Position numbers and translations under genes: made by a program
Shown: piece by piece, positions 47,043 through 57,349 of the stretch
How positions within the stretch are numbered: the stretch's first letter is position 1
How the letters are laid out: each line of letters begins with the position of its first letter
Notes under the pieces: model-generated
The model's database searches: none
What the model was told of the DNA's origin: nothing
The model's input: only the letters and a program-made list of their open reading frames with translations
Origin: Prostheceraeus crozeri
Lineage: Eukaryota; Platyhelminthes; Polycladida; Euryleptidae
Assembly: GCA_907163375.1 (NCBI GenBank)
Contig: CAJQUW010008614.1
Coordinates: 186,001 to 250,000, forward strand
DNA: 64,000 nt
Reading direction: 5' to 3'

Positions 47043-47700
47043 TCACCAAGCATTGTTACACGATTGTTTAAATTCATCTTTATTTCTTACACATAAATCT
47101 CTTAACAAATCACTTAAGTTTCTTGCATTTATTTCAAATAGTATAAATATATTTGCATTCTTTCTAATAACACTTCCGTCTAATGAATACATACTTTGTG
47201 TTAAATAAAAAACACTACAGTTATTATGTCTACCTCTTGTGAAATAATTTCTCTGAACTGACTGATTTCTATCATTAACACAATCATCAAAAATTACACA
47301 ATGCTTCATTGTTTTATCTAGTTTACTAGGATCTTGCATATTAACACTATCATCTATTAGTTGTATTTTTATATGCTTATTTTTATTGGTTTCTACTAAC
47401 TGATTATTTTTTGCTGCTTCTTCACACCTCGAACTTATTTCTTCTTCATTTTCAGATTCTGTTTTTTAAGACTATTTTCAAATCCATATTTTAAAAATTG
47501 ATAGACGGGTTGTTCTGCTGTTGTTGTATAAATTATAAGATTGTTATAATCCAAAAAATTTGTAGTCGTTAAAATTTTAAATAATAGATATGTTTTTCCA
47601 CATCCTGATCTTCCACAAATAACTGACAAAACTTTATTAGATAAATTTGGATGATGATTAAATTTAAGTTTTTTTTATTTAATGGTAGTACTTCACTCAT
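47043..47700 (-). pseudogene. FtsK/HerA-type packaging ATPase (A32-like)
   Basis: Minus-strand pieces form one ATPase. 47435-47629 holds Walker A in ICGRSGCGKTYLL; 47043-47339 holds Walker B in HCVIFDDCVND, then NCSVFYLTQSMYSLDGSVIRK (a sensor-like Gln motif) and a C-terminal helix. Proteins of this type pump DNA into capsids. The likely start is an ATG at about 47700 (MSEVLPLN). One-base shifts in A-runs occur near 47670 and 47465, so the present copy does not encode full protein. Confidence 0.85.
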
Positions 47701-47747
47701 TTTTTAATAAAAAAATTTTATTTTTAATTTTTTAATTTTTTGTTTCT

Positions 47748-47799
47748 AAAGAAGAAGAATAAGAAGAATAATAAGAAGAATAATAATAAGAAGGAAAAA
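47748..47799. repeat. AAGAAT/AATAAG microsatellite
   Basis: Irregular iteration of GAAGAA, AATAAGAAG and AATAATAAG between the penton-like gene and the ATPase. Confidence 0.75.
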
Positions 47800-47812
47800 A
47801 TTAAACTTCTCT

Positions 47813-47864
47813 AGCTTCGCGTGGGAGTTTATACCTCTCGAACTGGAGTTTATACCTCTCGAAC
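47813..47864. repeat. Tandem duplication over the penton-gene 3' end
   Basis: GGAGTTTATACCTCTCGAA occurs twice in direct tandem (from about 47823 and 47845). The second copy holds the stop and last codons of the penton-like gene. Confidence 0.7.
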
Positions 47865-48638
47865 CAAAAGATCTATCATAATCTCTTCACCTCCAGAATT
47901 TATTTCTTGTCCTTTTCCTGTCAGTGATTCTCATGTTTATGTTGTTAATAGTTTTTCTTGTAATAGGGAAATATATTAATGTTTGTGGAATTACATTTAA
48001 TCTATAAACAATGGGTACAGTAAAAGCTGGAAAACTGAATATTAAATTCGACAATTTACCATTTATATATCCTCCTTCAATAATGTCACAATGTACAACA
48101 ATTGAATTTATTTCAGTTATTTTGGAATCTTCTCACCTAAATGATAACCTTGACTATAGGTTTGTTTATTAAATCCTAATAGCTTTGACAATGATCTATC
48201 ATGATTAAAATCAACTTGATGATTTTCGTCTAAAGTAAGAGAAAATTTATTAACTGCCGGTTCAACTGCAAAATGTAATTGTTTCTTATCTTTAAATGGT
48301 ATACCTAAATATCTCTTAATTTCATTTGATATTGATTCAACTTCGTAAGAACCAGGAAGAAAAATTAGTATTTTCCATGTTTTGCCTTTATCAGTAGAAT
48401 ATCTAAATTGGTCATTCACATCTTTGATAACGTTTTGAATAGTGTTAAATGTGGAGAAATTAGTCAATGCAATTTGATAATTTTTATTTTGTTCCAAATG
48501 TAGAATGGGTTCTAAATTACAAGTGTGTGATGAAGTAGTTGTTATAATTTTTAACGTCGTACTAAATTTTGATGAACCCAAAATCTCTGTCAAATTTTCT
48601 AAATGATTATTAATTTTGTCTAAATCTGCTGAACACAT
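47850..48638 (-). pseudogene. Penton-like minor capsid protein (Polinton mCP)
   Basis: From the ATG at 48638 a 173-codon frame encodes NLEPILHLEQNKNYQIAL, NFSTFNTIQNV and IFLPGSYEVESI, the conserved start of the Polinton single-jelly-roll minor capsid (penton) protein. After a one-base shift near 48117 the coding signal continues in another frame (VHCDIIEGGYING, VYRLNVIPQTL), and after another near 47915 it ends with GGEEIMIDLLVREV and a stop at 47850. The total length fits the family. It would form capsid vertices with the major capsid protein, which this copy lacks. Confidence 0.8.
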
Positions 48639-48717
48639 TTTTTAGTTAAAATTTTGAATAAATGTCTTTTATCAAATATTTTTTTTATAAAAAATTAAAA
48701 ACAACAGCATATTTCGG

Positions 48718-48757
48718 CTACGGGCGAAGCCCTGGAAGACATCTCCGATGTCCCGTT
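48718..48757 (-). repeat. Double-hairpin element f
   Basis: On the minus strand CGGGACATC-gga-GATGTC-TTCCA-GGGC-ttc-GCCCG, nearly identical to elements a and b. It lies in the noncoding gap between the penton-like and coiled-coil genes, so the family is not confined to coding DNA. Confidence 0.85.
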
Positions 48758-48863
48758 ATACTTTTATAATCCTCTTCATTTAGAATCTTCTTTTCTAACA
48801 GTCTTTTCAATATAGCATGAATTTCATTGAAACTAGAATTATGTCCTTCTTTTATTGCAGATA

Positions 48864-49552
48864 TTAAAATATATTTAATCTATTTAGTAATTCTTGTGGA
48901 TCATCTGGTAAAAATACAGTTGTTTCTGTTTTAAAACCCTTTCCTACTTTAACTCCCGTTGATAATAAATTTTCTAATTGTTTATAACGTCTAAGAGATT
49001 TTACTGCACCAACTCTATCTAACATAGCTTTATATTTTATGAGATCTTCTACAGCATAATTATTTAAATCTGCTCCTCTTAAAAGATCAACAAAATTTCT
49101 ATCTAAATTAAAAGCATATTTATCTGGTGAAAAAATTAGACCTCGAAAAGGTTGTGGAAACATTTCTTTTTGTCCGAGATAAAATCTAGGTATTGTTTTC
49201 CATCTATAAATGAAATAGAATGTTCAAATTGCATAGATTTTGGTAATTTCTTATTAATGTTTGATTCTAGTAATCCATAGTCATCTAATATAGTTTGGTG
49301 CTCTGGATCTGTTATATCAATTTGTTTATCATTATTTGTAAGTTCTTTTTCAAGAGTTTTAAATGGTTTCATAGCTTTTTCAAAATCAGTTTTTACTTGT
49401 TCGGTTTGCTGCATTTTTTCAAACATATCAGATTGAATACCAGCTTTTATCATTCTATGTTGAAGATGATTTTCTTTCATAATATTTCTTTGTTTTATTA
49501 GCTCTTCTAATTGTTTCATTCTTTTAAAATTATCAGCTCTAATTTTATCCAT
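48864..49552 (-). pseudogene. Conserved-type Polinton coiled-coil protein
   Basis: From an ATG at 49552 (MDKIRADNFKRMKQ; the frame is open upstream but this is the first plausible start) the protein is charged and helical, with a KQRNIMKENHL coiled-coil segment and KTLEKELTNND, then SFIDGKQYLDFIS. A shift near 49140-49160 leads to a second frame, PFRGLIFSPDKYAFN and LLRGADLNNYAVEDLIKYKAML, ending at 48864. I do not recognise a biochemical function; its place between capsid genes suggests a virion or assembly role. Confidence 0.55.
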
Positions 49553-49821
49553 TTTTAAAATATAATATTTGAATTTTGTGGTAACATTGGAATACAGCAA
49601 AAACATTTTACTGAACAAATTATTTTTTTATTGCTTTGTTGTCTGACATCTTTTCGTTTAAAGTTTTCTCGTTTTAAGTTAGTGTTTAATAAAGTTTTGC
49701 ATAAATTTTCGCTTAAAGTTTTTAGCTCTTCTAAAAAAATTTTATCATTTTCTTCATTAGAAATTTTACCATCACCAGAAATTTTGCCATCCCGTTTATT
49801 CTTATCATCAACTTTTTCTGA

Positions 49822-50352
49822 CTATAATTGAAATGATATTTGATTTACTTCATTAGCTATTTGATCAAATTTTTCAATCTCATCTAACGTAATAACATTA
49901 TCATCACATACTCTTTGAAAGTAGTAATGTAGTTTATCATAGACTTCTTTAATATATAAATGCTTAGTTTTTAATGATTTTCGTTTCTTAGTTATTAAAG
50001 ATTTATCTAACATTGTAACAAGTGAAGTTGCAAAAACACCCGTACCTGTTGAAGCTGTAGCAACTACTGGAATTACTAAAACACCTGAAGATATAACAAT
50101 TGTTAAAGCACCTAAACTTATTGTTAAGAATATGCCAATTCCTTGTGTTACATTCTTAACTTTACTCCATCTCTTTCTTAATTTTTTATAATGCTCTAAT
50201 CTTAATAATAATTGAGATTCCTTATCTTTCATATAACGTACTCTATCTTTGTGTTTTTCTTTATTCAATTCACTTATTTTTAACTGTGATAACGAAGGAT
50301 ATATTCGTGCGGTTTCTTCCACTTTTGTTTCATCCACTTTTGTTTCTTCCAT
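49822..50352 (-). CDS. Two-helix membrane protein of Polinton 1
   Basis: Chosen start is the ATG at 50352, eight codons inside a longer frame that opens with GTG; the ATG heads an imperfect repeat MEETKVDETKVEETA. About 176 residues: charged N terminus, then two hydrophobic stretches (GIGIFLTISLGALTIVISSG and VLVIPVVATASTGTGVFAT, roughly residues 75-115), then a helical charged C terminus. The frame is intact. Its first ~20 codons lie within the right terminal repeat and are duplicated at 40288-40320. Function unknown. Confidence 0.65.
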   Translation of the reverse strand: MEETKVDETKVEETARIYPSLSQLKISELNKEKHKDRVRYMKDKESQLLLRLEHYKKLRKRWSKVKNVTQGIGIFLTISLGALTIVISSGVLVIPVVATASTGTGVFATSLVTMLDKSLITKKRKSLKTKHLYIKEVYDKLHYYFQRVCDDNVITLDEIEKFDQIANEVNQISFQL

Positions 50353-50976
50353 TTTTAAAGAAATATTTTTAGACACATAAGTTTAGTTATCTCATATTTT
50401 AAAAACCTGAAAAATGGATTTAAAAGACGTTATTAAAAATACTAACTTTTGTGATTTTTTCGGTGTCCTTGAACGGTCATGATTTTGGGGGTGAAAATTG
50501 TAATTCACAAATTTGAGATTCTTAACTTTTATGATTTTTTCGGTGTCCTGGAACGGTCATGATTTTAAGGGGGGGTGAAAAATGTCATAATCACAAATTT
50601 GAGATTTTGAAAAATTTGAAAAATTGGGTATTTTTAAAAACGGTTTTTTTTCTTCATAACCTGAAAAAGGGTTCAAATTCACGAATTTATGTCGTTTTTA
50701 AAAATACCATTTTTTCAAAAAATGGTACTTTTTGAATGGACTAAATTCATGTATTTAGGTCTTAAAAACCTGAAAAAGGGTTCAAATTCATGAATTTATG
50801 TCGTTTTTAAAGATTCTATTTTTTTGAATTTTTATGGTGTCCTGGAACGGTCTAAATTCATGAATTTAGGTCTTAAAAACCTGAAATAATGACATAAATT
50901 GATAAATTTAGTCGTTTTTAAAGGTGCAAAAAAATTGAAAAATGGGGTGTCCTGGAACGGTCTTTTGCCCATTACT
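50287..50976 (-). repeat. Polinton 1 right terminal inverted repeat
   Basis: Inverse of 39540-40320, with one fewer copy of the ~118-bp terminal unit. Contains repeated GGTGTCCTGGAACGGTC and AAATTCATGAATTT motifs. Extends into the membrane protein gene. Confidence 0.92.
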
Positions 50977-52494
50977 AGGGTCATTTAAAATTGAACATTG
51001 TTTTGGCGTAGAAAGAACGATTGAACGAGTGTTTTATGCCATGAACGAACAGAACGTGGGTGATAACTCATTTGAGTGGTGAACGAGCGAACGGGTCTGA
51101 AAGCCTATTGAACGGAAGATCGAACGAACGCGGAAAAATATGACCCTTCAAATGTCATCAAATGACCTTTTACATGTGACCTTTAGAACTAAAGCATGAC
51201 TGAAACATGTAATTTATTAAGACCCCGGTATGCCGCGTTATTTTGTGACATCTAATCATACAATTTCATCCTGCCTCTGCCAAATCAGCAATTCAATTAT
51301 TGCACGATAAGTGATAACTGTATGTGTGTGGCAGACAATGTTTTTCATTTCAGCAAACAGAGCATGAATTATCTTTTGCATCACGGAGATCAACAGTTTT
51401 CTAAAACCAATGTTGCATTTATGCTTTAAATGCTGGATTAGTGATGATCATAATTGTTGGCCTGCCAAGGCACTTCGAACTTCTTGCGGACGATTTTTAA
51501 ATCTTACTTTAATTTGTAAAAATCGAGAGCTGCATATTGACCAACAATGGTACATAGTATAAATGCTAGCACAAATGCAATCGAGATCCAGTGGCAATTT
51601 CTCAGGGTATTATTAAGGTAAACAGTGTTTACTGTCAAATTATCATGTTAAACCAAATTTTACCGTTTCATTCTTAATGATAGACCAATTTGTTACAAAA
51701 GCAAATTTTAGAAATTTAATTCTTATCATAGGTAATTATTATTATTTTTACTACTATATTTGAAGCTTATTAGCAACACATCACACAGTGGCGAAATCTA
51801 CATGGTGAAAGAAGATTCAATATTGAAAAGACAAACACACATCTGATGTGATTATGTATTGCCATGGAAACATCAGTTGTTGATAAATGTCATCCGGTAA
51901 TATCTCGAGTTGGCAGAGACATCAGGGTAAAGACTCCTCTAAAACATTACCTAGTGTTACGGGAATGCTATATCTGTCTTATCTCCTAATGATTTGTTTT
52001 GTTCTATCGATAAAGACAAGATGCATGTTTTGCCAAACCAATTGCATACTGAATTGCTTGTTCTGTATAAAACCTATGAGTTTGTTGGTATGACAGCATG
52101 TGCAGCAAAGTTTGAACCTGCTGATACATGATTTTTCTGATTTTTTCCCACGACTGAAAAGTTACTCAAACCACTCACCACGCTTAACGTGTCTTGTTGT
52201 TCTTCATCATCCTTCTCTACTCGCAAAAGAATTATAAGATTTTCTAGGACGAGTATGTCCGATGAGAGATTGCGTAGCTTGTCTTTTCTTTCGATTGAAA
52301 AAGAACTCATACCTGTATCATAAAAAGTTGCCTTGAAAAATGGCATTCAGATGTTATGGATCGACATTTTTGCAATGTCAGAAAGAAGAAAAGAATTGAA
52401 AAAAATGAATGTTGATTTGGAATGCTGCTTTTACTTTATTTGGAAGGTACAAGTGTACGGATGCTGTATATGCTCGCATGCATTTTGAAAAGAT

Positions 52495-52918
52495 ATGATA
52501 AAAGGCGAACAATTACGGTACATAATAGTTGGACCTGCGGTTTGCCTATTGATTCTAAGTTTAATAGGCTTAGGTATTTACCTGGGAATAAGAAACAATA
52601 ATCGCCGTTGTCGAGATAAATTTAATTCTGATGACAATCTTTGCAAGGAGATGTGAAAAAAACCCGCCATCGATGTATACGGAAGTGAATGCTCGACTAA
52701 GTGCCAATATGACTTCAGTAACAACATGCAAAAATCAAAATCATAAATTCAAAGCATATGACTGCAGTAATAGTCTTGAGACAATTACAGCAATTTGTTC
52801 AAAAGTCAAAAGGTTTATTTTCAAATGTTTGGATAAACGCATGAATGAAAAGGACAAAAAATATAAAAGAGTATATTTTGACAGCAACGAGGATCATATT
52901 GGAGAAGTTCCATCGTAA
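52495..52918 (+). CDS. Possible single-pass membrane protein exon
   Basis: A frame from the ATG at 52495 encodes YIIVGPAVCLLILSLIGLGI then basic RNNNRRC, the order of a transmembrane helix and stop-transfer signal, and ends at TGA 52654. A second frame (52631-52918) follows with SMYTEVNARLS and a Cys/Lys-rich tail, as if a cytoplasmic tail had shifted frame or been spliced. No family recognised; could be chance. Confidence 0.25.
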
Positions 52919-52994
52919 ATCAGAAATCATTGCCGGTAAGTACAAAGAAAAGGAAGGAGAGTATAGAAAATGAGCCATCTTTAGCAATGCCGTC

Positions 52995-53085
52995 GTAGTC
53001 GTAGTCGGAGTCTCGGAGTCCTATCATTTTTGCTGGAGTCGGAGTCCTATCAAATGATAGGACTCCGGACTCCGGCCTATAACTA
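52995..53085. repeat. GGAGTCCTATC repeat cluster 1
   Basis: Iterated GTCGTAGTCG and GGAGTC lead into a perfect-centred inverted pair, GGAGTCCTATC-aa-ATGATAGGACTCC. Confidence 0.7.
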
Positions 53086-53669
53086 GACCCGAAGTAAAAT
53101 ACAAACAAATTATCTATTCTCGTGTATTGATTGCTGTCACTGTCAACTTTCTTCGTCAAACAAAAGTACAGAGACAGCAGTACATGCAAAGCTTGTAATA
53201 GTTGAGGGAATGAACCGTGAAAGTGAAAAAGGATTGTCTTTTCATTCGGTGATTTAGTAGAGAAGACAAGCCTTCCTGGCCTCGATCACACTTGCGCATC
53301 AAAGGTCACATCAGAGACAAAAATGGAATATTAGTTTGTTTGAGAACATTATCTCTTACTATCACGTTAATCGCATGTGATGGGTACTCCAAAGCGCATA
53401 TTGAAATCGAAAGTGTAGTCATATTTTTGAAGAAGGGGGTATTTTCCTGTCTGGTAGAGACTCGAGAAAAACCGTGTGAAGCACACATATCAGCAAGATG
53501 GGAGGAGCCGAGTCGCATGCATCAAACTTAAAGCGACATTTGATAGAATCATCGAAACTGATTGATAATTGATACAGGAATGATCACTAAACATAAGTTC
53601 AGGTAAGCCTATAATGAACTATGATGTAGGTTACCAGTTTTTTCAAAAAACTACGCTTATATGCTTGTC

Positions 53670-53730
53670 ACCCGGAGTCGGAGTCCTATCAAAAGCCGAA
53701 GTCCTATCAAAATGATAGGACTCCGCATCC
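53670..53730. repeat. GGAGTCCTATC repeat cluster 2
   Basis: A second copy of the same palindromic module, GGAGTCGGAGTCCTATC ... ATGATAGGACTCCG, 600 bases from the first. They could be the two arms of one small element or two solo copies. Confidence 0.65.
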
Positions 53731-54421
53731 CTGGCCTCCATATACGAGCATGATTTGCAGGTAGGCCTATACATGTCAAAACGCCTGCATTTTCAGTAAA
53801 AACAACTTGTCAGAACACGTCCTCAATTATTTATCTTTCATTAAATGAGAAGAACGGTCAGACATACATAACATGGACATAGATTCGTTGATGTATTTAT
53901 AAAGAAAATCAGAAGTAAACAAAGAAAACTAAATATTCTCACATGCAATGATCGAAAAATCAACAACTTAAATTTTGGGTCTTCTCGGTTTATTCACTTC
54001 AGCATAATTTTGTGGCAAAGGCGGCTTCTTTCCTGCATTTTTGTTCATAATTCAACTCAGAAGACAGAAGAGTTCCCTTGAACATGCCAAGTAAATTCAA
54101 ATTATAGAAATCTCGTCTGATGCAAGAACATAAAAATCAATCCTAGAAATCTTGACCATCCTTGATATTTAAACCTATATCAATCGTGGATAAATGACTT
54201 TCGTAACTTGCATGCTGTGAACCAATTAGAACATAGCCTGATTGGAATAAACTAATTAGAGTTATGGTCGATGCCAAAATTTGATATCGGCTTATTAAAA
54301 AAACAACTTGTTTACCCCCTTCACGTCGACAGGGTTTCTGGGAAATGACGGAGACGTGTAGGCTACTACACGTCCAAGACTTCAAGGATCAACTGCCGAC
54401 TTTTGTGATGTATTTGTCCAA

Positions 54422-54890
54422 AATACTTTATTTATTCAACAACCAGTGATGAAACCATACCCAACATGATCAAATTACGGAACTGATTAACATTCTTTAT
54501 TAAGGGTCATCTGAACAGCCAACATTATATTCAACTTTTTTAAGAAGAGTTCATACCAGAGCTTCGACGAAGAAAATTGAGGAGTATCCATTTCCAACAA
54601 GGCGGAGCACCTGCTCACTCCGCCACAAACTCCGGTAGAGAAGTAGGTTTGTCCGGTTTTGTTTATGGTGTATTCCAAAATTTTGACATAAATGCATCAT
54701 AGCCAGAAATTCACTCATGAATCTATCGCCGACTGCGTCCCTGCGTTACATTGAGAGGACTTTAGGTAGATCCCTACGACAAATAATGTAATATATATAA
54801 TGTTTCAGTATCTTACAATTTAGTCAATCAGTTCCATAATTTGATCATGTTGGGTATGGTTCATCACTCGTTGTTGAATAAATAAAGGAA
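54422..54890 (+). mobile_element. Mariner-derived element with 65-bp inverted arms
   Basis: Arms at about 54422-54490 and 54824-54890 are inverse copies with few mismatches (TTTATTTATTCAACAAC, CCCAACATGATCAAATT). Between them the plus strand encodes LRSIHFQQGGAPAHSA, the second catalytic block of a Tc1/mariner transposase with Gly where Asp is expected. It looks like an internally deleted element. A target duplication was not resolved. Confidence 0.6.
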
Positions 54891-55154
54891 ACATACATGA
54901 TTTTTTTGACGCACTGCAGACTCTTTTGATGCCACTTACATCAGACATCCAAAAATTATGTTAATGGGGTGTGCTCAGCTTTAATGGCTCCTTACATGTA
55001 TTTCCCAAATTGAAGATTAAATTTCCCAAATTGGTTATATTTAAAGACATATAGGCCTATTACATTTTGTAAAAATAGTATTGACGACTAAAAGTATTGA
55101 AACAAGGATTAGTACACATCAATCCAATGTCATTCACAGTACGGAAACTATGAG

Positions 55155-55583
55155 TCAGTGTTGTAGTATACATTCTCGGAAAAGAACAAACTTAGTTACA
55201 AAACCTGTTCTACATATCAAAAATATAGAAAAACAAGGAATGGATTCACAAGCTGAGGTATGTAGTTCCTTATCAGAGTGACTGAAGAATTGAACGTTGG
55301 AGCGCTTCCATCCATGAAGTACAAGATGAATTTTTAAACTATGATGCACTACTGTTGACTTTGGAATATCAAGTTCATCGGATAGTCTCCTCACAGAAGT
55401 TTTCGCATCATCTTTCACGACAATCTCCACATGATCGATCATGTCTCCCCATTCAGTTGGTCTTCCACTCCTCGGTCTGTCAAACACACTTCTAGTCTCC
55501 AGTAAATTCTTATTCCAAGCCTTTATTACGAGATGTTCTGGTGGTTCAATATTACAGTACTTCGCACGGTCTGTCTCTAACAA
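55155..55583 (-). pseudogene. Tc1/mariner transposase DNA-binding relic
   Basis: The minus-strand frame carries FDRPRSGRPTEW, DDAKTSVRRLSDELDIPKST and LHGWKRSNVQ, the paired helix-turn-helix region with the GRP linker found in mariner-like transposases. After about residue 95 the family pattern is lost (CESIPCFSIF). No catalytic core is present. Opposite in orientation to the fragment at 54422-54890, so a separate insertion. Confidence 0.65.
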
Positions 55584-55929
55584 GCTTCATTAAATGTTTA
55601 TCTTGCTCACTAGCGGTGTAAAACGAAGCAGCATGAATTTCTATTCAGCCGTGTAGTCAATTGCATCAACCATCTTCAATGGACGAAATAAGTAATAAAG
55701 AAAAATGCAATCGCACAGTGTACTTCAAGGATTCAAAATTTTAGATATCTACGTGGCTGAATTTGAAAATCAGTATAGACATTCATAACGTTGTCCGAAT
55801 TGACGTAAGCGAAAACCGCAGTAATGCAAATAACAAAGAAAAATATTTCTGCATCAGAATATATAATCGAGAACATTGCAACGGTAGTAACATAATATTT
55901 TAAAATCAAAAAACAAAAGCATTGTGATC

Positions 55930-56340
55930 TTTTCAAACTTTCAAACATGACACGTTTCTTCTTAAAAGATTTCCATTTAACTCAATGAATTTTGTCTGGA
56001 GGGCCATAAAATGAGCAGCAAATCGCTTATGGTGCCTGTAAACCATAACATGAGAATTCTTGTTCGGCACATTAAAATGAAGCGCTCGAGGCTCCGTTAG
56101 ATTGCATAGTGAGTCAACCAATGAGTGTTCTCCCAGTTGAACGTTCCACTGACACGGCAAACGATGAACAAAACTAGGTTTCGATTTGACGATAGCATTA
56201 ATAATATCTTGATCAGCGTTTGAGGTTGACTTGGTAATTGGTAGCCAACGACGCACTGTCTGTCTCCAAACCGCATCCCATCCGAAAGCGCGAATACGAG
56301 AAAGGTACAGTAGCATCAATCCCGTATTGAAACCTCGACC
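55930..56340 (-). CDS. LARGE-like xylosyl/glucuronyltransferase exon
   Basis: The minus-strand exon starts after an acceptor (CTACCTGCAG at 56350-56341) and reads GRGFNTGLMLLYLSRIR, then NADQDIINAIV, FVHRLPCQWNVQLGEH and FIELNGNLLRR. This order and the QWNVQL/NGNLLRR motifs match the end of the first (GT8, xylosyltransferase) domain of LARGE proteins, Golgi enzymes that build matriglycan on alpha-dystroglycan. After NLLRR the frame runs only to a TGA (55933-55935); GT dinucleotides near AGAAAC|GTGTCA could be the donor. No other exons were found in the window; upstream exons would lie beyond the second Polinton. Confidence 0.8.
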
Positions 56341-56696
56341 CTGCAGGTAGTATGATAAAGCAATTAACACATATTCGATTGATCTTCAGTTGATGCAGAC
56401 CTACAATGCATCAGCTCAGCTTAGTAAAGTTGCTGTGGGAATGGGTTTTGGCTAGCGGGAATTCCCACATGCAGGAATGGTCAATTTCCTGGCTGCTGCC
56501 ATTTTCACGTATGGTGCTGGCGCCAGCACTGGCACCAGCAAAATTTTCATTTCAAATATTTTGCACATTTTTATACGTAAATATTCATTTATTTTGTTAC
56601 GTCGAATTTGGCCGAAACAGCACGCTTAAGCAATAAGTATTGACGTTCAATAATCACTCAATGATTTTTTTAACATCCTAAAAGATAGTTATCATG
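56341..56696 (-). other. Probable intron of the LARGE-like gene
   Basis: Noncoding upstream of the LARGE-like exon; the 3' splice site is at its left edge. A GGCGCCAGCACTGGCACCAGC stretch, palindromic in part, lies at about 56519-56540. The Polinton begins at 56697. Confidence 0.5.
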
Positions 56697-57155
56697 AGTA
56701 ATGGTCAAAAGACCGTTCCAGGACACCATAAAATTCAAAAAAATAGTATCTTTAAAAACGACATAAATTCATGAATTTAGACCCTTTTTCAGGTTTTTAA
56801 GACCAAAATTCATGAATTTAGTCGTTTTTAAAGATACCGATTTTTCAAAAAATGGTACTTTTTAAATGGTCTAAATTCATGAATTTTGGTCATTTTTCAG
56901 GTTATGAAGAAAAAAACCGTTTTTAAAAATACCCAATTTTCAAATTTTTCAAAATCTCAAATTTGAGAATTACAATTTTCACCCTTAAAATTATGACCGT
57001 TCCAGGACACCGAAAATCATAAAAGTTAAGAATCTCAAAATTTGTGAATTACAATTTTCTCGCTTAAATCATGACCGTTCCAGGACACCGAAAATCATAA
57101 AAGTTGAGAATTTCAAATTTGAGAATTACAATTTTTTCTCTCTCTCTTAAATCAT
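56697..57155 (+). repeat. Polinton 2 left terminal repeat, partial
   Basis: Four or five copies of GACCGTTCCAGGACACC-headed units like those of Polinton 1. The similarity ends at about 57155 (CTTAAATCAT), where foreign sequence begins. Confidence 0.85.
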
Positions 57156-57349
57156 ATCCTATAACAATATTCATCTATAGTGTATAACGTCTTTGTCCTT
57201 TTGTAGCGTGACATTGATCAGCTGAAAGGCAAAAGCATTTTTTAAGATATTGTTTCAAAGTTTCACTTGAAATTTACGGGATAATAGTTCTAGTTTCTAA
57301 CTGTAACTACTGTGGATATTTCTTAGATTTATGATTTCAGAAATGTCTA

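Larger units (their letters stand above)
39540..50976. mobile_element. Polinton/Maverick 1, complete ends, internally deleted
   Basis: The element begins AGTAATGGGCAAAAG (39540) and ends with the exact inverse CTTTTGCCCATTACT (50976), with inverted terminal repeats of about 780 and 690 bp. Its flanks are the identical hexamer AGGGTC (39534-39539 and 50977-50982); AG...CT ends and a 6-bp duplication are diagnostic of Polintons. It is 11,437 bp, below the usual 15-20 kb, and lacks the major capsid gene. Gene order: protease (+), integrase and PLA2-like (-), small minor protein (-, truncated), DNA polymerase B (+), packaging ATPase (-), penton-like protein (-), coiled-coil protein (-), membrane protein (-). 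Most genes contain one-base shifts, so this copy is probably defective. Confidence 0.95.
50983..54421. other. Flank between Polintons
   Basis: The first 130 bases are rich in GAACGA/CGAACG. Otherwise AT-rich DNA with no recognised gene apart from the low-confidence frame at 52495. GGAGTCCTATC repeats lie at 52995-53085 and 53670-53730; TAGGCCTA at 53762. Confidence 0.45.

Noticed and set aside
39540-50976. Viral or bacterial contamination of the assembly
   Set aside because: Exact 6-bp target duplication and host-like flanks on both sides show an integrated element.
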